A stretch of 64,000 nucleotides of DNA from positions 62,001-126,000 of the forward strand of contig CBDANA010000009.1 in the NCBI GenBank assembly GCA_965197385.1, written 5' to 3'. The notes under the pieces were generated by a model. That model ran no database searches. It had not been told where the DNA came from and saw only the letters and a program-made list of their open reading frames with translations. Shown one piece after another: positions 45,319-53,290 of the stretch. This DNA comes from G963667915 sp965197385. GTDB lineage: Bacteria; Acidobacteriota; Vicinamibacteria; Vicinamibacterales; UBA823. A program made the position numbers and the translations under genes. How positions within the stretch are numbered: the stretch's first letter is position 1; every line of letters starts with the position of its first letter.

Positions 45319-46383
45319 CTACGGCGCAACCGTCGCGCCGCCGTCGATCCACAGGTCCGGCCACTGATCGTTGGCCGGCGAGTGGGTCAGGCGCCAGGCA
45401 CGTTCCCACGGCTCCCCGATCCGCCATACGAACAGCTCATAGTCGGCCCGGTCATGCTCGTGGCCTTCCGCCGCGGCGCCCCAGATGAGCCAGGCGCCGT
45501 CCGCCGTGACGCGCGGGAAGTACTCGTGGCTGTACTCGTGCGGCAGATCGATGAGCAGTTCCGCGTCGCCAGCGTCCAGGCGCCGCTGCATGACCCGTGT
45601 GCCGCCCTGACCTTCGCCTTCGATCCAGACGACGTGCCGCTGGCTGGGAACCCAGGTGATCTGGCATTCGCGCGTGCGCGACATGGGACGATAGGTTCCG
45701 GACGCCAGATCCAGGATGCCGACCGTTTCCTCCGGGACGTTGCGCAGCGTGATCGCGACCAGGCTCTCCGTCAGCAGTTCCGGCTCTTCGACGCGTCCTC
45801 GCGTCGGCGGGTCAGCCCCGTCGTGGAGCACCGTCTCGGTGCCACGCGCCAGGTCGTAGCGGACGATCCGGTTCTGCCGGACGAACACGAGTCCGGATCC
45901 GTCTGGCACCCAGGTCGGATGGTAGGCTTCCCGGGCCACACGACGCTCGTTCCCGCCGTCCGCATCGATCAGGAACAGATCCCACGCCTGGTGCTCGCGG
46001 AACGACGCCCATTCGCGCTGGCTGCGGAGAAACGAGATGGTCGTGCCGTCGGGCGAAAACCGCGAAAAGAACTCGACGTTGGGGTGACGGGTCAGTCGCC
46101 GCTCCTCGCCGGTGGTCAGATCGACCAGATACAGCTCGTGGTTGCCTTCACGGTTCGACGACCAGACGACCCGCCCGCGCACCCGGGTCCCGAGCCGGCG
46201 GAACGCCGCGCGCTCCGGCTCGGAGAGGCCGTCGAGTTGCGGCGGTGGCTCCGGTGGGACCCATCGCGTGTACACGCGGGTCAGGGCCGGCAGGGTCGAG
46301 ACGACGTCGATTGGACCGTACAGCGCGGCGGCGACGAGCGACGCGGCGAGCACCGACACGGCCAGGTAGGTCACCAGACGCAT
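45319..46383 (-). CDS. PD40/TolB-like beta-propeller protein, membrane anchored
   Basis: 354 residues: one N-terminal helix (YLAVSVLAASLVAAALYGPI), a linker, then repeated propeller blades of the WD40-like PD40 kind: GRVVWSSNREGNHELYLVDL, FSRFSPDGTTISFLRSQREW, WDLFLIDADGGNERRVAREA, YHPTWVPDGSGLVFVRQNRI, and HEYFPRVTADGAWLIWGAA. It likely faces the periplasm. Orientation and spacing place it within the decayed VTC/DUF4956 group. No catalytic motif, so a binding or scaffold role is probable. Intact. Confidence 0.82.
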   Translation of the reverse strand: MRLVTYLAVSVLAASLVAAALYGPIDVVSTLPALTRVYTRWVPPEPPPQLDGLSEPERAAFRRLGTRVRGRVVWSSNREGNHELYLVDLTTGEERRLTRHPNVEFFSRFSPDGTTISFLRSQREWASFREHQAWDLFLIDADGGNERRVAREAYHPTWVPDGSGLVFVRQNRIVRYDLARGTETVLHDGADPPTRGRVEEPELLTESLVAITLRNVPEETVGILDLASGTYRPMSRTRECQITWVPSQRHVVWIEGEGQGGTRVMQRRLDAGDAELLIDLPHEYSHEYFPRVTADGAWLIWGAAAEGHEHDRADYELFVWRIGEPWERAWRLTHSPANDQWPDLWIDGGATVAP

Positions 46384-46388
46384 GGCAA

Positions 46389-46595
46389 TTACTCAAAGAA
46401 CGCTTCGACATCGAGGTCCGCGTTGACCTCCCAGCGCAGCTCGACAGCGTTGACCGCCGAGCCATCGACGCGCCAGTAGCGAAACCCCTCGTCGGGGTTC
46501 GCCGATAGGGTGACCATCATGCCGGGAAAGTAGTAGCCGGAGAAGGTGTCACCCACCGGGGTCACCGGGGCGCTCCAAGTGCTTCGGCGTAGCAC
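46389..46595 (-). pseudogene. C-terminal fragment of a CotH/lamin-tail-type secreted protein
   Basis: About 68 codons: GDTFSGYYFPGMMVTLSANP, DEGFRYWRVDGSAVNAVELR and VNADLDVEAFFE. This is the repeat type (beta-rich, GYRFxxWxVDG) found at the C-terminus of CotH-kinase surface proteins, which are normal members of DUF4956/VTC clusters. The first several hundred codons are missing between this fragment and the VTC gene. Assignment to CotH is inference. Confidence 0.45.
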
Positions 46596-47284
46596 GTCGC
46601 GTACTTCGAGAACGATCCGAGACGGCAGCCGAGCCGCAGCGCGAGCCAGAGCGGCCGCGGCAGCTCCTCGGCGCGGGCGCCTTTGACTTCGAGCACGGCC
46701 TGGGCCAGTGCCGCGCGGAAGCGCGGTCCCGTCACGTGCGGATGCGATCGGGCCACCGTGATTCGCCGATTGAGGTTGATTCGAAGTCCGCTCGACGGTT
46801 CGAGAAATCGATGGCGCTCGTAGCGGAGTACGAAGACCGGGACCAGCGGAGGAGTGTGGACACCGTGCGCCCGCAGCAGCTCAGCGGTGCGTGCCAGCGC
46901 AGGCTCCGCGAGCGACGCCCCGTCCAGCCAACTGGCGTCGAACGGCGCCGCAATCCGCCGCTTGTTGCGGGCAGTCCCGACCCGCTGCTTGATTTCGAAG
47001 AACGAGTCGGGCGTGCTGAAGTGACCGTCGAGGTCGCGGTACCACCGGAGCCGAAACTTCGTCTTGAGGAAGTCACTGTTGAGCTTCTCGTACAGGCCAC
47101 GCCGATCGCGCGTGTCGTAGTACAGGCTCGAAACGACGTTCGCCGGATGCTTGGCGCCCGGGCGGCTCTGCTGACGCAGGAGGGCCAGCGCCGCCCCGGC
47201 ACGGCCTTCTGCCAGCGCGAACTTCGCTTCTGCTTGCGGGGCGCGGATCGTCGGTGTCAACGATATCAGCGGGACCTTCACCAC
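46562..47284 (-). CDS. VTC-domain (polyphosphate polymerase-like) protein with MITE-derived N-terminus
   Basis: 240 residues. VTC tunnel features: AEAKFALAEGRAGAALALLR, VVSSLYYDTRDRRGLYEKLN, TKFRLRWYRDL, FFEIKQRVGTARNKRR, VFVLRYERHRFL and AVLEVKGARAEELP. These basic and acidic residues line the triphosphate tunnel of polyphosphate polymerases. The first roughly 12 codons (MVKVPLISLTPT) come from the MITE end at 47245-47291, the GTG start included, so the native start is lost or displaced. Whether the protein works is uncertain. Confidence 0.8.
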   Translation of the reverse strand: MVKVPLISLTPTIRAPQAEAKFALAEGRAGAALALLRQQSRPGAKHPANVVSSLYYDTRDRRGLYEKLNSDFLKTKFRLRWYRDLDGHFSTPDSFFEIKQRVGTARNKRRIAAPFDASWLDGASLAEPALARTAELLRAHGVHTPPLVPVFVLRYERHRFLEPSSGLRINLNRRITVARSHPHVTGPRFRAALAQAVLEVKGARAEELPRPLWLALRLGCRLGSFSKYATCYAEALGAPR

Positions 47285-47293
47285 GGGCTGTTA
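47245..47293. repeat. Partial MITE end (copy D)
   Basis: CTTCACCACGGGCTGT at 47276-47291 followed by TA matches the right end of the MITE family. The left end is missing. The end supplies the first codons of the VTC frame. Confidence 0.6.
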
Positions 47294-47439
47294 ATCCTAC
47301 AATGGTGGCGCGCCCGAGTCGAGCCGACGCCGGGTAGTGGGCTAACGGGGTGTTGCTGATTCGCGTACAACACCAAGGGCCGGACTCTCGCCCGGCCCTC
47401 CTGCACGTTGCCAGGCCATCCCTCGCGTCCGTGCGTTGC

Positions 47440-48210
47440 CTACGACTCAGGTGTCTCGTCGTCTGTCGCCACAGCCACCTTGGCAAGATCGAGGTACTGT
47501 CGGAGCCGTTCCAGATGTTCCGGCTTGATCTCACCACCTGACAGACGCACCTCAGCCATCACTCCCCTTGCCAACGGCCAACTGAACACCATGGCCGCCG
47601 CCGGGGAAGAAGCTGGTGCCCGCCGTTCGGCACTTGCCGCAGTCTCCATGCTCTCCTCCGATTCGTCTCGCGACGACCAGTCGGAATCGTCGCCAGCGTC
47701 GGACATGGTATCAGAATCCATCGCTCCGGAGTAGCCGAGGGTGTCCCTGAAGTTCCTGATAACACTGGAAACTGTTCCATCGTTGAAGTTCCGATCCAGC
47801 AAGAGATAGCTCCGAATGTTCTCGTCTGATGGGAGTTCCGAATGCCACTTGGAGAACATCTCGGAAAACAGGGACGGCCTTAGCGCCGCCTCGCGCAGAA
47901 GCTGGGAACGATCCGGCGAATCCTCTGGTAGGAGCAAGATGCGCCGCGCCAAATCGGTGAGCTTGACCTTCCTGTCGGCGTGATTTCCGCCAGAGCCTTC
48001 CAGCAATCCGTACTGCTTCAGCGCTGCGATAGTCTGCATGCCGCCGCTGCTCTTCACCCCGAATCCCCAGTGCCCGGCCACCGTTCCGATACGAGTAGGA
48101 TGACTTCGCTCCTTTCCGTATAGCTCTCGCGCCCGGGTTATTGCTGTTTCCAGGTTTACGAACGGATAGGCGGGACTCCGGTGCTTCCTCGGTTTCGTGC
48201 TCTGAGCCAC
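47440..48210 (-). CDS. Transposon passenger protein of unknown function (winged-helix-like)
   Basis: 256 residues from GTG 48210, chosen because GGAGGT lies 4-5 bases upstream. The N-terminal half is basic and looks like a winged helix (AITRARELYGKERSHPTRIG, TIAALKQYGLLEGSGG, VKLTDLARRILL). Next are a helical segment (LLREAALRPSLFSEMFSKWH) and SYLLLDRNFNDGTVSSVIRNF. A strongly acidic Ser/Asp/Glu linker (SDAGDDSDWSSRDESEES) precedes a short beta/helix C-terminus with EVRLSGGEIKPEHLERLRQY. Similar layouts occur in uncharacterised mobile-element proteins. Role unknown; transcription regulator of the element or a defence or addiction function are possible. Confidence 0.75.
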   Translation of the reverse strand: MAQSTKPRKHRSPAYPFVNLETAITRARELYGKERSHPTRIGTVAGHWGFGVKSSGGMQTIAALKQYGLLEGSGGNHADRKVKLTDLARRILLLPEDSPDRSQLLREAALRPSLFSEMFSKWHSELPSDENIRSYLLLDRNFNDGTVSSVIRNFRDTLGYSGAMDSDTMSDAGDDSDWSSRDESEESMETAASAERRAPASSPAAAMVFSWPLARGVMAEVRLSGGEIKPEHLERLRQYLDLAKVAVATDDETPES

Positions 48211-48240
48211 TTTACCTCCAATCACCGGGACATGGTATCA

Positions 48241-48302
48241 GATAAATAAAGTGTTGTCTATTATTTTTATCTTAACTGCAAGAGACAAGCACGTGGTATA
48301 CT
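48241..48302. promoter_or_regulatory. Divergent AT-rich control region of the transposon
   Basis: An AT-rich island in GC-rich DNA. GATAAATAA (48241-48249) and TTATTTTTATC (48261-48271) form an imperfect inverted repeat. For the plus strand TATACT (48297-48302) is a good -10; TTAACT lies 19 bp upstream. The passenger gene reads away on the other strand, so its winged-helix-like product could bind here. Confidence 0.45.
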
Positions 48303-48324
48303 AGCCCACAGGATGGAGGTTGAC

Positions 48325-48423
48325 ATGAGATTACGTAGACAGCCCCCTGCGTCTGACGTGCTCACCGGCGCAGGGGGCTTGGACAACGACAAAGGGGCCG
48401 TCCCCCATGCCCTGAGAAGCTGA
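48325..48423 (+). CDS. 32-residue mini-ORF in the transposase leader
   Basis: ATG 48325 preceded by GGATGGAGGTTGAC; product MRLRRQPPASDVLTGAGGLD then NDKGAVPHALRS, stop TGA 48421-48423. Its codons span the first two leader hairpins, so its translation would melt them. Leader-peptide control of the transposase is inferred; no protein family fits. Confidence 0.45.
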   Translation: MRLRRQPPASDVLTGAGGLDNDKGAVPHALRS

Positions 48424-48572
48424 ATGGACGGCCCCTGGTGGGCCTTTCAGAAAAGCGCCCGACCTTCCGTTGAAGCGGTCGGCCGGGCAATCCAAACCAT
48501 GCGGGTTGTGGCCGCATGATCCAGACCCAAACTCATTATCGGCCACTCCCCGCCCTGTTGCAAGGGGCCGAT
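48341..48572 (+). ncRNA. Five-hairpin structured leader upstream of the IS1-like transposase
   Basis: Consecutive inverted repeats: (1) AGCCCCCTGCG 48341-48351 with 48369-48379, 11 bp perfect; (2) GGGGCCGTCC 48394-48403 with 48426-48435, 10 bp perfect; (3) CCGACC 48459-48464 with 48477-48482, with an inner CTTC/GAAG; (4) CATGCGG 48498-48504 with 48512-48518; (5) ATCGGCC 48538-48544 with 48566-48572. The fifth covers AAGGGG and the first start codon of the transposase. Either a regulatory leader or a separate RNA. Confidence 0.6.
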
Positions 48573-49524
48573 GATGACCTGCCTGAAGTGCCAGCACGGA
48601 ACCGCCAAGCGGTTCGGATTCACCAAGAGCAAGAACCAGCGCTACCGCTGCCGTGACTGTGGCGGGACGTTCACCGAACCCAGACAGAAGCCACTAGGAC
48701 GCCACACAACGGACCTGGACCGGGCGACGATGGCGTTCACGCTGCTGACCGAGGGGATGAGCGTGCGCGCTGTCTCGCGTGTCACAGGGATGCACAAGGG
48801 GACCATCCTGAGCCTGCTCGGCACGGTGGCCGAGAAATCCCGCGCCATTTTCGATCGGTACGTTCAGGACGTCGCGCCGGCCTACGTCCAGGCGGATGAA
48901 ATTTGGACGTTCATCCACACCAAGGAAAAGCGTGTGAAGCCGTCCGACCCGCGCGAGTACGGCGACGCCTACGTGTGGATCGCGCTCGACTCCGAGACCA
49001 AGACCGTCCTGAGCTACTACGTGGGCCGACGCGACGGGCTGAGCGGCTACGAGTTCATCCAAGACCTCGGCGACCGCATCAGGGAGCAGCACCGATTCCA
49101 GTTCACCAGCGACGGGCACGAGGTGTATCCGGCTGCCATCGAGGAGCGGTTTGGCGCGGACATCGACTTCGCGCAGCTCATCAAGAACTACTCGACTCCC
49201 CGCACAGACGGGCCGGACTGGTTCCGGCCCTCGGCCAGAGTGGTGTCAACCACTCCCAAATTCATCAGCGGCAGTCCGAAAATCTCTCGCATCTCGACCA
49301 GCCACATCGAGCGGGCCAATCTGACCGTGCGGATGCAGCTCCGCCGATTCACGCGGTTGACCAACGGGTTCAGCAAGAAACTGGCGAATCTCAAGGCGAT
49401 GGTGGACGTGTTCTTCGTATGGTACAACTTCTGCCGTGTCCATCAGACGCTGCGGATGACACCCGCAATGGAAGCCGGTTGGACGGATCATATTTGGACG
49501 ATGAAAGAACTGCTTGAGGCTTAG
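48571..49524 (+). CDS. IS1-like transposase with N-terminal zinc ribbon
   Basis: 317 residues. A CxxC...CxxC zinc ribbon (C4, C7, C27, C30: MTCLKCQHG, YRCRDCGGTF), then an HTH (ATMAFTLLTEGMSVRAVSRV) and a DDE domain with D in YVQADEIWTFIHT, D in FTSDGHEVYPAAIEERFG and E in TSHIERANLTVRMQLRRFTR. GFSKKLANLKAMVDVFFVWYNF and RVHQTLRMTPAMEAG end the domain as in IS1-type enzymes. Two adjacent ATG codons (48571 and 48574) lie in the base of hairpin five. Intact and probably functional. Confidence 0.9.
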   Translation: MMTCLKCQHGTAKRFGFTKSKNQRYRCRDCGGTFTEPRQKPLGRHTTDLDRATMAFTLLTEGMSVRAVSRVTGMHKGTILSLLGTVAEKSRAIFDRYVQDVAPAYVQADEIWTFIHTKEKRVKPSDPREYGDAYVWIALDSETKTVLSYYVGRRDGLSGYEFIQDLGDRIREQHRFQFTSDGHEVYPAAIEERFGADIDFAQLIKNYSTPRTDGPDWFRPSARVVSTTPKFISGSPKISRISTSHIERANLTVRMQLRRFTRLTNGFSKKLANLKAMVDVFFVWYNFCRVHQTLRMTPAMEAGWTDHIWTMKELLEA

Positions 49525-49689
49525 CAACACCCCATTAGCCCACTACCCGACGCCGACCGCTCGGGCGCTCGTCGAGACCAGCACGAGGCGGATGTCGTCT
49601 CCGCCGGATGCCCGCTATACTTCCGTGATCGTCCGGTGCGCCAGGCGGCGCGAGGCTCGCGCTGGCCTCGCCAGCCTCGCACGAACGGC

Positions 49690-50502
49690 ATGACCTCCCA
49701 GCAGCCCTCCGTCACGCTTGTCGGTGTACCGTTCGACGAGAGTTCGTCGTTTCTTCGCGGCGCGGCCGAGGCGCCGCCCAAGATTCGTGAGGCGTTGCAT
49801 TCGCACGCCGCCAATCTGGTGACGGAAGGCGGTCGCGATCTCGGAGCCGAGGCACGGTTCAGGGACGTGGGCGATTTGGCGTTGCCGACCGGCGCGGCTG
49901 CGTTTGCGGCCATCGAGCAGGGGATCGCCGAGTTGCTCGACGGCGGTGACCGACTCGTCGCGCTCGGCGGAGACCATGCGGTCACGTATCCGATCGTCCG
50001 GTCGTTCGCGAAGCGCTACCCACGGCTCACGGTCCTGCACCTCGACGCGCATCCCGACCTGTACGACGAACTCGACGGCAACAGACTCTCCCATGCGTGT
50101 CCGTTCGCGCGGATCATGGAGGAGGGGCTGGTCGCGAGGCTGGTCCAGATGGGCATCCGGACGATGACGCCGCATCAGCGCGACCAGGCCGAACGATTCG
50201 GCGTCGAGGTGACGACCGCCGATCGGTGGACTCCCGACATGGCCGCCGGTCTCGCGGGACCGGTCTACCTCTCGCTCGACCTCGACGTGCTCGACCCGGC
50301 GTTCGCGCCGGGCCTATCGCATCACGAACCGGGTGGCGTGTCTACGCGCGACGTGCTGGAGGTCGTCAAGCGCATCTCCGCGCCGCTCGTCGGTGCCGAC
50401 ATCGTCGAGTACAACCCCGTGCGCGACCTGCACGGCGTGACCGCGATGGTTGCGGCGAAGTGTATGAAGGAAATCATCGATCGGATGCTGTCGACGCCGT
50501 GA
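49690..50502 (+). CDS. Ureohydrolase (agmatinase/arginase family)
   Basis: 270 residues with all manganese ligands: GGDH with H96, LHLDAHPDLYDE (D119, H121, D123) and YLSLDLDVLDPAFAPG (two aspartates). HHEPGGVSTRDVLEVVKRI and EYNPVRDLHGVTAMVAAKCM are typical of agmatinases and formimidoylglutamases. ATG 49690 begins the fold (SVTLVGVPFDESSSFLRGAA). TATACT at 49616-49621 may be its -10. Probable product urea plus an amine; which guanidino substrate is used is not determinable. Confidence 0.88.
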   Translation: MTSQQPSVTLVGVPFDESSSFLRGAAEAPPKIREALHSHAANLVTEGGRDLGAEARFRDVGDLALPTGAAAFAAIEQGIAELLDGGDRLVALGGDHAVTYPIVRSFAKRYPRLTVLHLDAHPDLYDELDGNRLSHACPFARIMEEGLVARLVQMGIRTMTPHQRDQAERFGVEVTTADRWTPDMAAGLAGPVYLSLDLDVLDPAFAPGLSHHEPGGVSTRDVLEVVKRISAPLVGADIVEYNPVRDLHGVTAMVAAKCMKEIIDRMLSTP

Positions 50503-50548
50503 GTATCGACAGCGCAGGGAGGGATGATGCGCATGAGGCGAGTGCTAG

Positions 50549-51200
50549 CAGCCCGTCGGGAGCCTCGTGGCAGCGCTGACCGATGCGGGCATCGCGACCT
50601 GGAGCCTCGAGTATCGGCGGGTCGGCGACGACGGCGGTGGCTGGCCGGGCACGTTCGAAGACATCGCGCGTGGCGCCGACCTGGTCCGCGCGCTGGCGCG
50701 GGAGTACCCGCTGGACCTCGACCGTGCGATCGCGATCGGCCACTCGGCCGGCGGGCACTTTGCCTTGTGGCTCGCCGGACGAGCTCGACTGTCGATCCAC
50801 TCACCGCTCTACATGACGGATCCGATCGCGTTGCAGGGAATTCTGGGTCTCGCGGCGGCGCCCGATCTGGCCCGCGTGCACGCCTCGAGAGCGTGTGAAG
50901 GCGCGATGGACGTGGTGGTCGGCGGCGCTCCGGATGAAGTGCCCGATCGCTACGCTCAGACGTCACCGATCGAGATGGTGCCGCTCGGCATTCCGCAGAT
51001 TCTGATCAGCGGCGCTCACGATCTGCCTCGGCGCCTCGAGGCTGTCGACGCCTACGCCGCCGTCGCACGGAAGGCCGGGGACGACGTCGAGCTCATCATG
51101 GCCGAGGAGTCAGCTCATTTTCGAGATAATCAATCCGAGGTCGACGACTTGGCCGATCGTGCGAGACGCGGTGCGGACGCTGCTTCAGCTCGAGCGTTGA
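50549..51200 (+). pseudogene. Alpha/beta hydrolase (BD-FAE-like), truncated at both ends
   Basis: Begins inside the fold: SLVAALTDAGIATWSLEYRR, then the nucleophile elbow IAIGHSAGGHFALWLAG, LGLAAAPDLARVHASRACEG, and the acidic residue region ILISGAHDLPRR. The oxyanion strand and N-terminus are gone; at 50549 TAGCAGCCCGT resembles a MITE end. Near 51120 an extra T in CATTTTCG shifts SAHF-EIINP to SAHF-RDNQS. The native frame would stop at 51200. It overlaps the convergent PHP gene. Confidence 0.8.
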
Positions 51201-51867
51201 ACCGTGCGGCGCGCGTGCGCAGATCGATCGCGGCCACCAGGAACGCGATCCGCAGGAGCGACACGGGCCGCGTCCGCACCTCGACGCGTCCCGCCCTGAT
51301 CGCGGCGCAGATCGCGTCGGGCGTCGGGTCGGCGTCGACGAGCGAGAAGGTCCGGCCGAGCTGCGACAGGCGGTGGAGATCGGACGTCCCCACGAGCGGC
51401 TTGCCGTGAGTGTGTGCCCACCGCCGCGCCGGGCGGTTGAAGTCGACGAGTGCCGTGTGAAAGCAGCTGATCTCCACCGCGTCGATGACCGCGGCGTACT
51501 CGTCCATCCGGCTCCCGAGACAGTGGGACAACGGGAAGAAGGGATGCGGCACGACCACGATGCCCGGTGAGTGGGCCTTGAGGCGAGTGAGGTCGTCGAG
51601 GCTCGCGACCTGCTCGGCCGCCGCCGGAAAGTTCAGCAGCAGGAGATGGCGGCCGTCGATCGTCCGCTCGATGCCGGGGATCAGCGTCAGGCCCCGGGCG
51701 GCCGCGTAGCCGGTCAGCGGCCCGACGTCGAGCTGGCGATCGTGCAGGGTGATCGCCAGGGCGCCGTAGCCAAGCGCCGCCGCACGGTCGATCAGATCGG
51801 GTGGACTGTGCGGGATGGCATCTTCGAGGTCGCCCGCCGTGTGCGCGTGAAGCTCGACCTTGATCAT
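51130..51867 (-). CDS. PHP-domain phosphoesterase
   Basis: 245 residues. PHP metal motifs: IKVELHAHTAGDLEDAI (HxH), AITLHDRQLDVG (H and D), LIPGIERTIDGRHLLLLNF (E), IVVVPHPFFPLSH (H), ISCFHTALVDFN, and LVGTSDLHRLSQLG (DxH). This is the PolX/YciV-like group of phosphoesterases. The substrate could be a nucleotide or a sugar phosphate. The last 23 codons lie opposite the broken hydrolase, and the C-terminal tail after SLLRIAFLVAAIDL may be altered. Otherwise intact. Confidence 0.87.
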   Translation of the reverse strand: MIKVELHAHTAGDLEDAIPHSPPDLIDRAAALGYGALAITLHDRQLDVGPLTGYAAARGLTLIPGIERTIDGRHLLLLNFPAAAEQVASLDDLTRLKAHSPGIVVVPHPFFPLSHCLGSRMDEYAAVIDAVEISCFHTALVDFNRPARRWAHTHGKPLVGTSDLHRLSQLGRTFSLVDADPTPDAICAAIRAGRVEVRTRPVSLLRIAFLVAAIDLRTRAARFNARAEAASAPRLARSAKSSTSD

Positions 51868-51968
51868 GTGCCGATTCGATCATGCATTGAATTGGCGAGC
51901 GTCCGCACCCGTATTCTGTGTCGGCTCGAACGGGCCGACCCTGCACCTAAGTTAGCTCGAGACCGTCC

Positions 51969-52087
51969 ATGTCCCGTACCTCCCAGGCCGCGCTCGCCGT
52001 CCTCCTCTGCTGCATCTGGGGGTCCACCTTGGTGCCGCGATCGTCGTCGTCGGGATTGCGGTGGCCACGGTGTCGCGGCCACGGTAG
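51969..52087 (+). pseudogene. EamA transporter with internal deletion
   Basis: Starts MSRTSQAALAVLLCCIWGST, the usual EamA start, and 10-15 codons later in another frame reads AAIVVVGIAVATVSRPR and a stop at 52085-52087, the usual C-terminal helix. Everything between has gone (about 250 codons), leaving first and last helices fused out of frame. Confidence 0.65.
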
Positions 52088-52111
52088 CGGCCGGCCTGTT
52101 ATGATCAATTC

Positions 52112-53290
52112 GTGCAGTCGCAGAGACACCTGTTTTCGCTGCCCGACGGCGAGCACTATCTTAACGGCGCCTACATGTCGCCGATGCCCAAACGCGTCGC
52201 GGACACCGGTATCGCCGGCATCGCGCGAAAGACCGTGCCGAGCGGGATCCATGCCGAAGATTTTTTTCGGGACACCGAGGGGGTCCGGACGCTGTTCGCG
52301 CATTTGATTCACGCCGTCGATTCCAGCCGGGTTGCCATCATTCCGGCCGTGTCCTACGGCATCGCCACCGTCGCCCGCAACACGCGCTTCGAGTCCGGGC
52401 AGAACATCGTCGTCGCCGACGAGCAGTTTCCCAGTAATGTATATGCCTGGCGAGAAGCTGCGCGGCGGCACGGCGTGGAGCTGCGCACCGTGGCGCCGCC
52501 CCACGGGATGCCGCGCGCCGAAGCGTGGAACGCGCGGATGATCGACGCGATCGACCGGCGAACGGTGATCGTGGCGGTGGCGCCGGTCCATTGGACCGAT
52601 GGGACGCGCTTCGACCTGGAGGCGATCGGTGCCCGCGCGCGCGACTGCGACGCGGCGTTCATCGTGGATGGGACCCAGAGTGTGGGCGCGATGCCGTTCG
52701 ACGTGCATCGGGTCTCGCCGGATGCACTGATCTGCGCCGGCTACAAGTGGCTGCTGGGACCGTACTCGCTCGGCGTCGGCTATTTCGGTCCGCGCTACGA
52801 TGGTGGCATCCCGCTCGAGGAGGGGTGGATTGCCCGTCGCGGCAGCGAAGATTTTCGACGGCTCGTGGATTATCAGGACGACTACCAGCCCGGCGCGCTG
52901 CGCTACGACGTCGGCCAGCGCTCCAACTTCATCCTCATGCCGATGCTGGTCGCCGCGCTCGAGCAGGTGCTCGCGTGGGATCTGAACGAAGTCCAGGCCT
53001 ATTGTCGGACCCTCACCGAGGAGCTGTTCGCGGAGCTCGGCGCGCTGGGCTTCGAGGTGGAGGAGGAGCGCTGGCGCGGCGGGCACCTCTTCGGATTGCA
53101 CGCGCCGTCTCACGTGGACCTGGCCGAGGTGCAGCGGCAGTTGCAGACGCGTCGGGTGTCGGTCTCGCTGCGCGGCAGTGCGATTCGCGTCTCGCCTCAT
53201 GTGTACAACGACACGTCGGACGTCGCGGTCCTCCTGGACGTGCTGCGGGCGCACGTCAGCGCAGGCGACGCGAAAGGCTGCGGGCGATGA
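52112..53290 (+). CDS. Class V PLP-dependent aminotransferase (cysteine desulfurase-like fold)
   Basis: 392 residues. YLNGAYMSPMPKRVADTGIA at the start is the N-terminal class V pattern. PLP contacts: VSYGIATVARN, VADEQFPSNVYAW, FIVDGTQSVGAMPFD (D186) and the Schiff-base lysine in CAGYKWLLGPYSLGVGY (K212). The C-terminal domain holds GSAIRVSPHVYNDTSDVAVL. Similar proteins are annotated as kynureninase- or isopenicillin-epimerase-like; substrate unknown. The start GTG lies 6 bases after TATGAT, so transcript may be leaderless. It overlaps the M2 peptidase by ATGA. Confidence 0.9.
   Translation: MQSQRHLFSLPDGEHYLNGAYMSPMPKRVADTGIAGIARKTVPSGIHAEDFFRDTEGVRTLFAHLIHAVDSSRVAIIPAVSYGIATVARNTRFESGQNIVVADEQFPSNVYAWREAARRHGVELRTVAPPHGMPRAEAWNARMIDAIDRRTVIVAVAPVHWTDGTRFDLEAIGARARDCDAAFIVDGTQSVGAMPFDVHRVSPDALICAGYKWLLGPYSLGVGYFGPRYDGGIPLEEGWIARRGSEDFRRLVDYQDDYQPGALRYDVGQRSNFILMPMLVAALEQVLAWDLNEVQAYCRTLTEELFAELGALGFEVEEERWRGGHLFGLHAPSHVDLAEVQRQLQTRRVSVSLRGSAIRVSPHVYNDTSDVAVLLDVLRAHVSAGDAKGCGR

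Larger units (their letters stand above)
47332..49548 (+). mobile_element. 2.2-kb IS1-like transposon with passenger gene and structured leader
   Basis: Inverted repeats of about 28 bp: GGGTAGTGGGCTAACGGGGT from 47332 and, on the other strand from 49548, GGGTAGTGGGCTAATGGGGT, continuing GTTGCT. Directly outside both ends is GACGCC (47326-47331 and 49549-49554), a 6-bp target duplication. Inside: a minus-strand passenger gene, an AT-rich divergent promoter region, a 32-codon mini-ORF, five hairpins and a complete transposase. The element seems intact and recently inserted next to the VTC cluster. Confidence 0.85.

Noticed and set aside
50549..50560. Another MITE copy at the start of the broken hydrolase
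   Set aside because: Only 11 bases (TAGCAGCCCGT) match the family end and no second end is found, so it is mentioned as a resemblance only.
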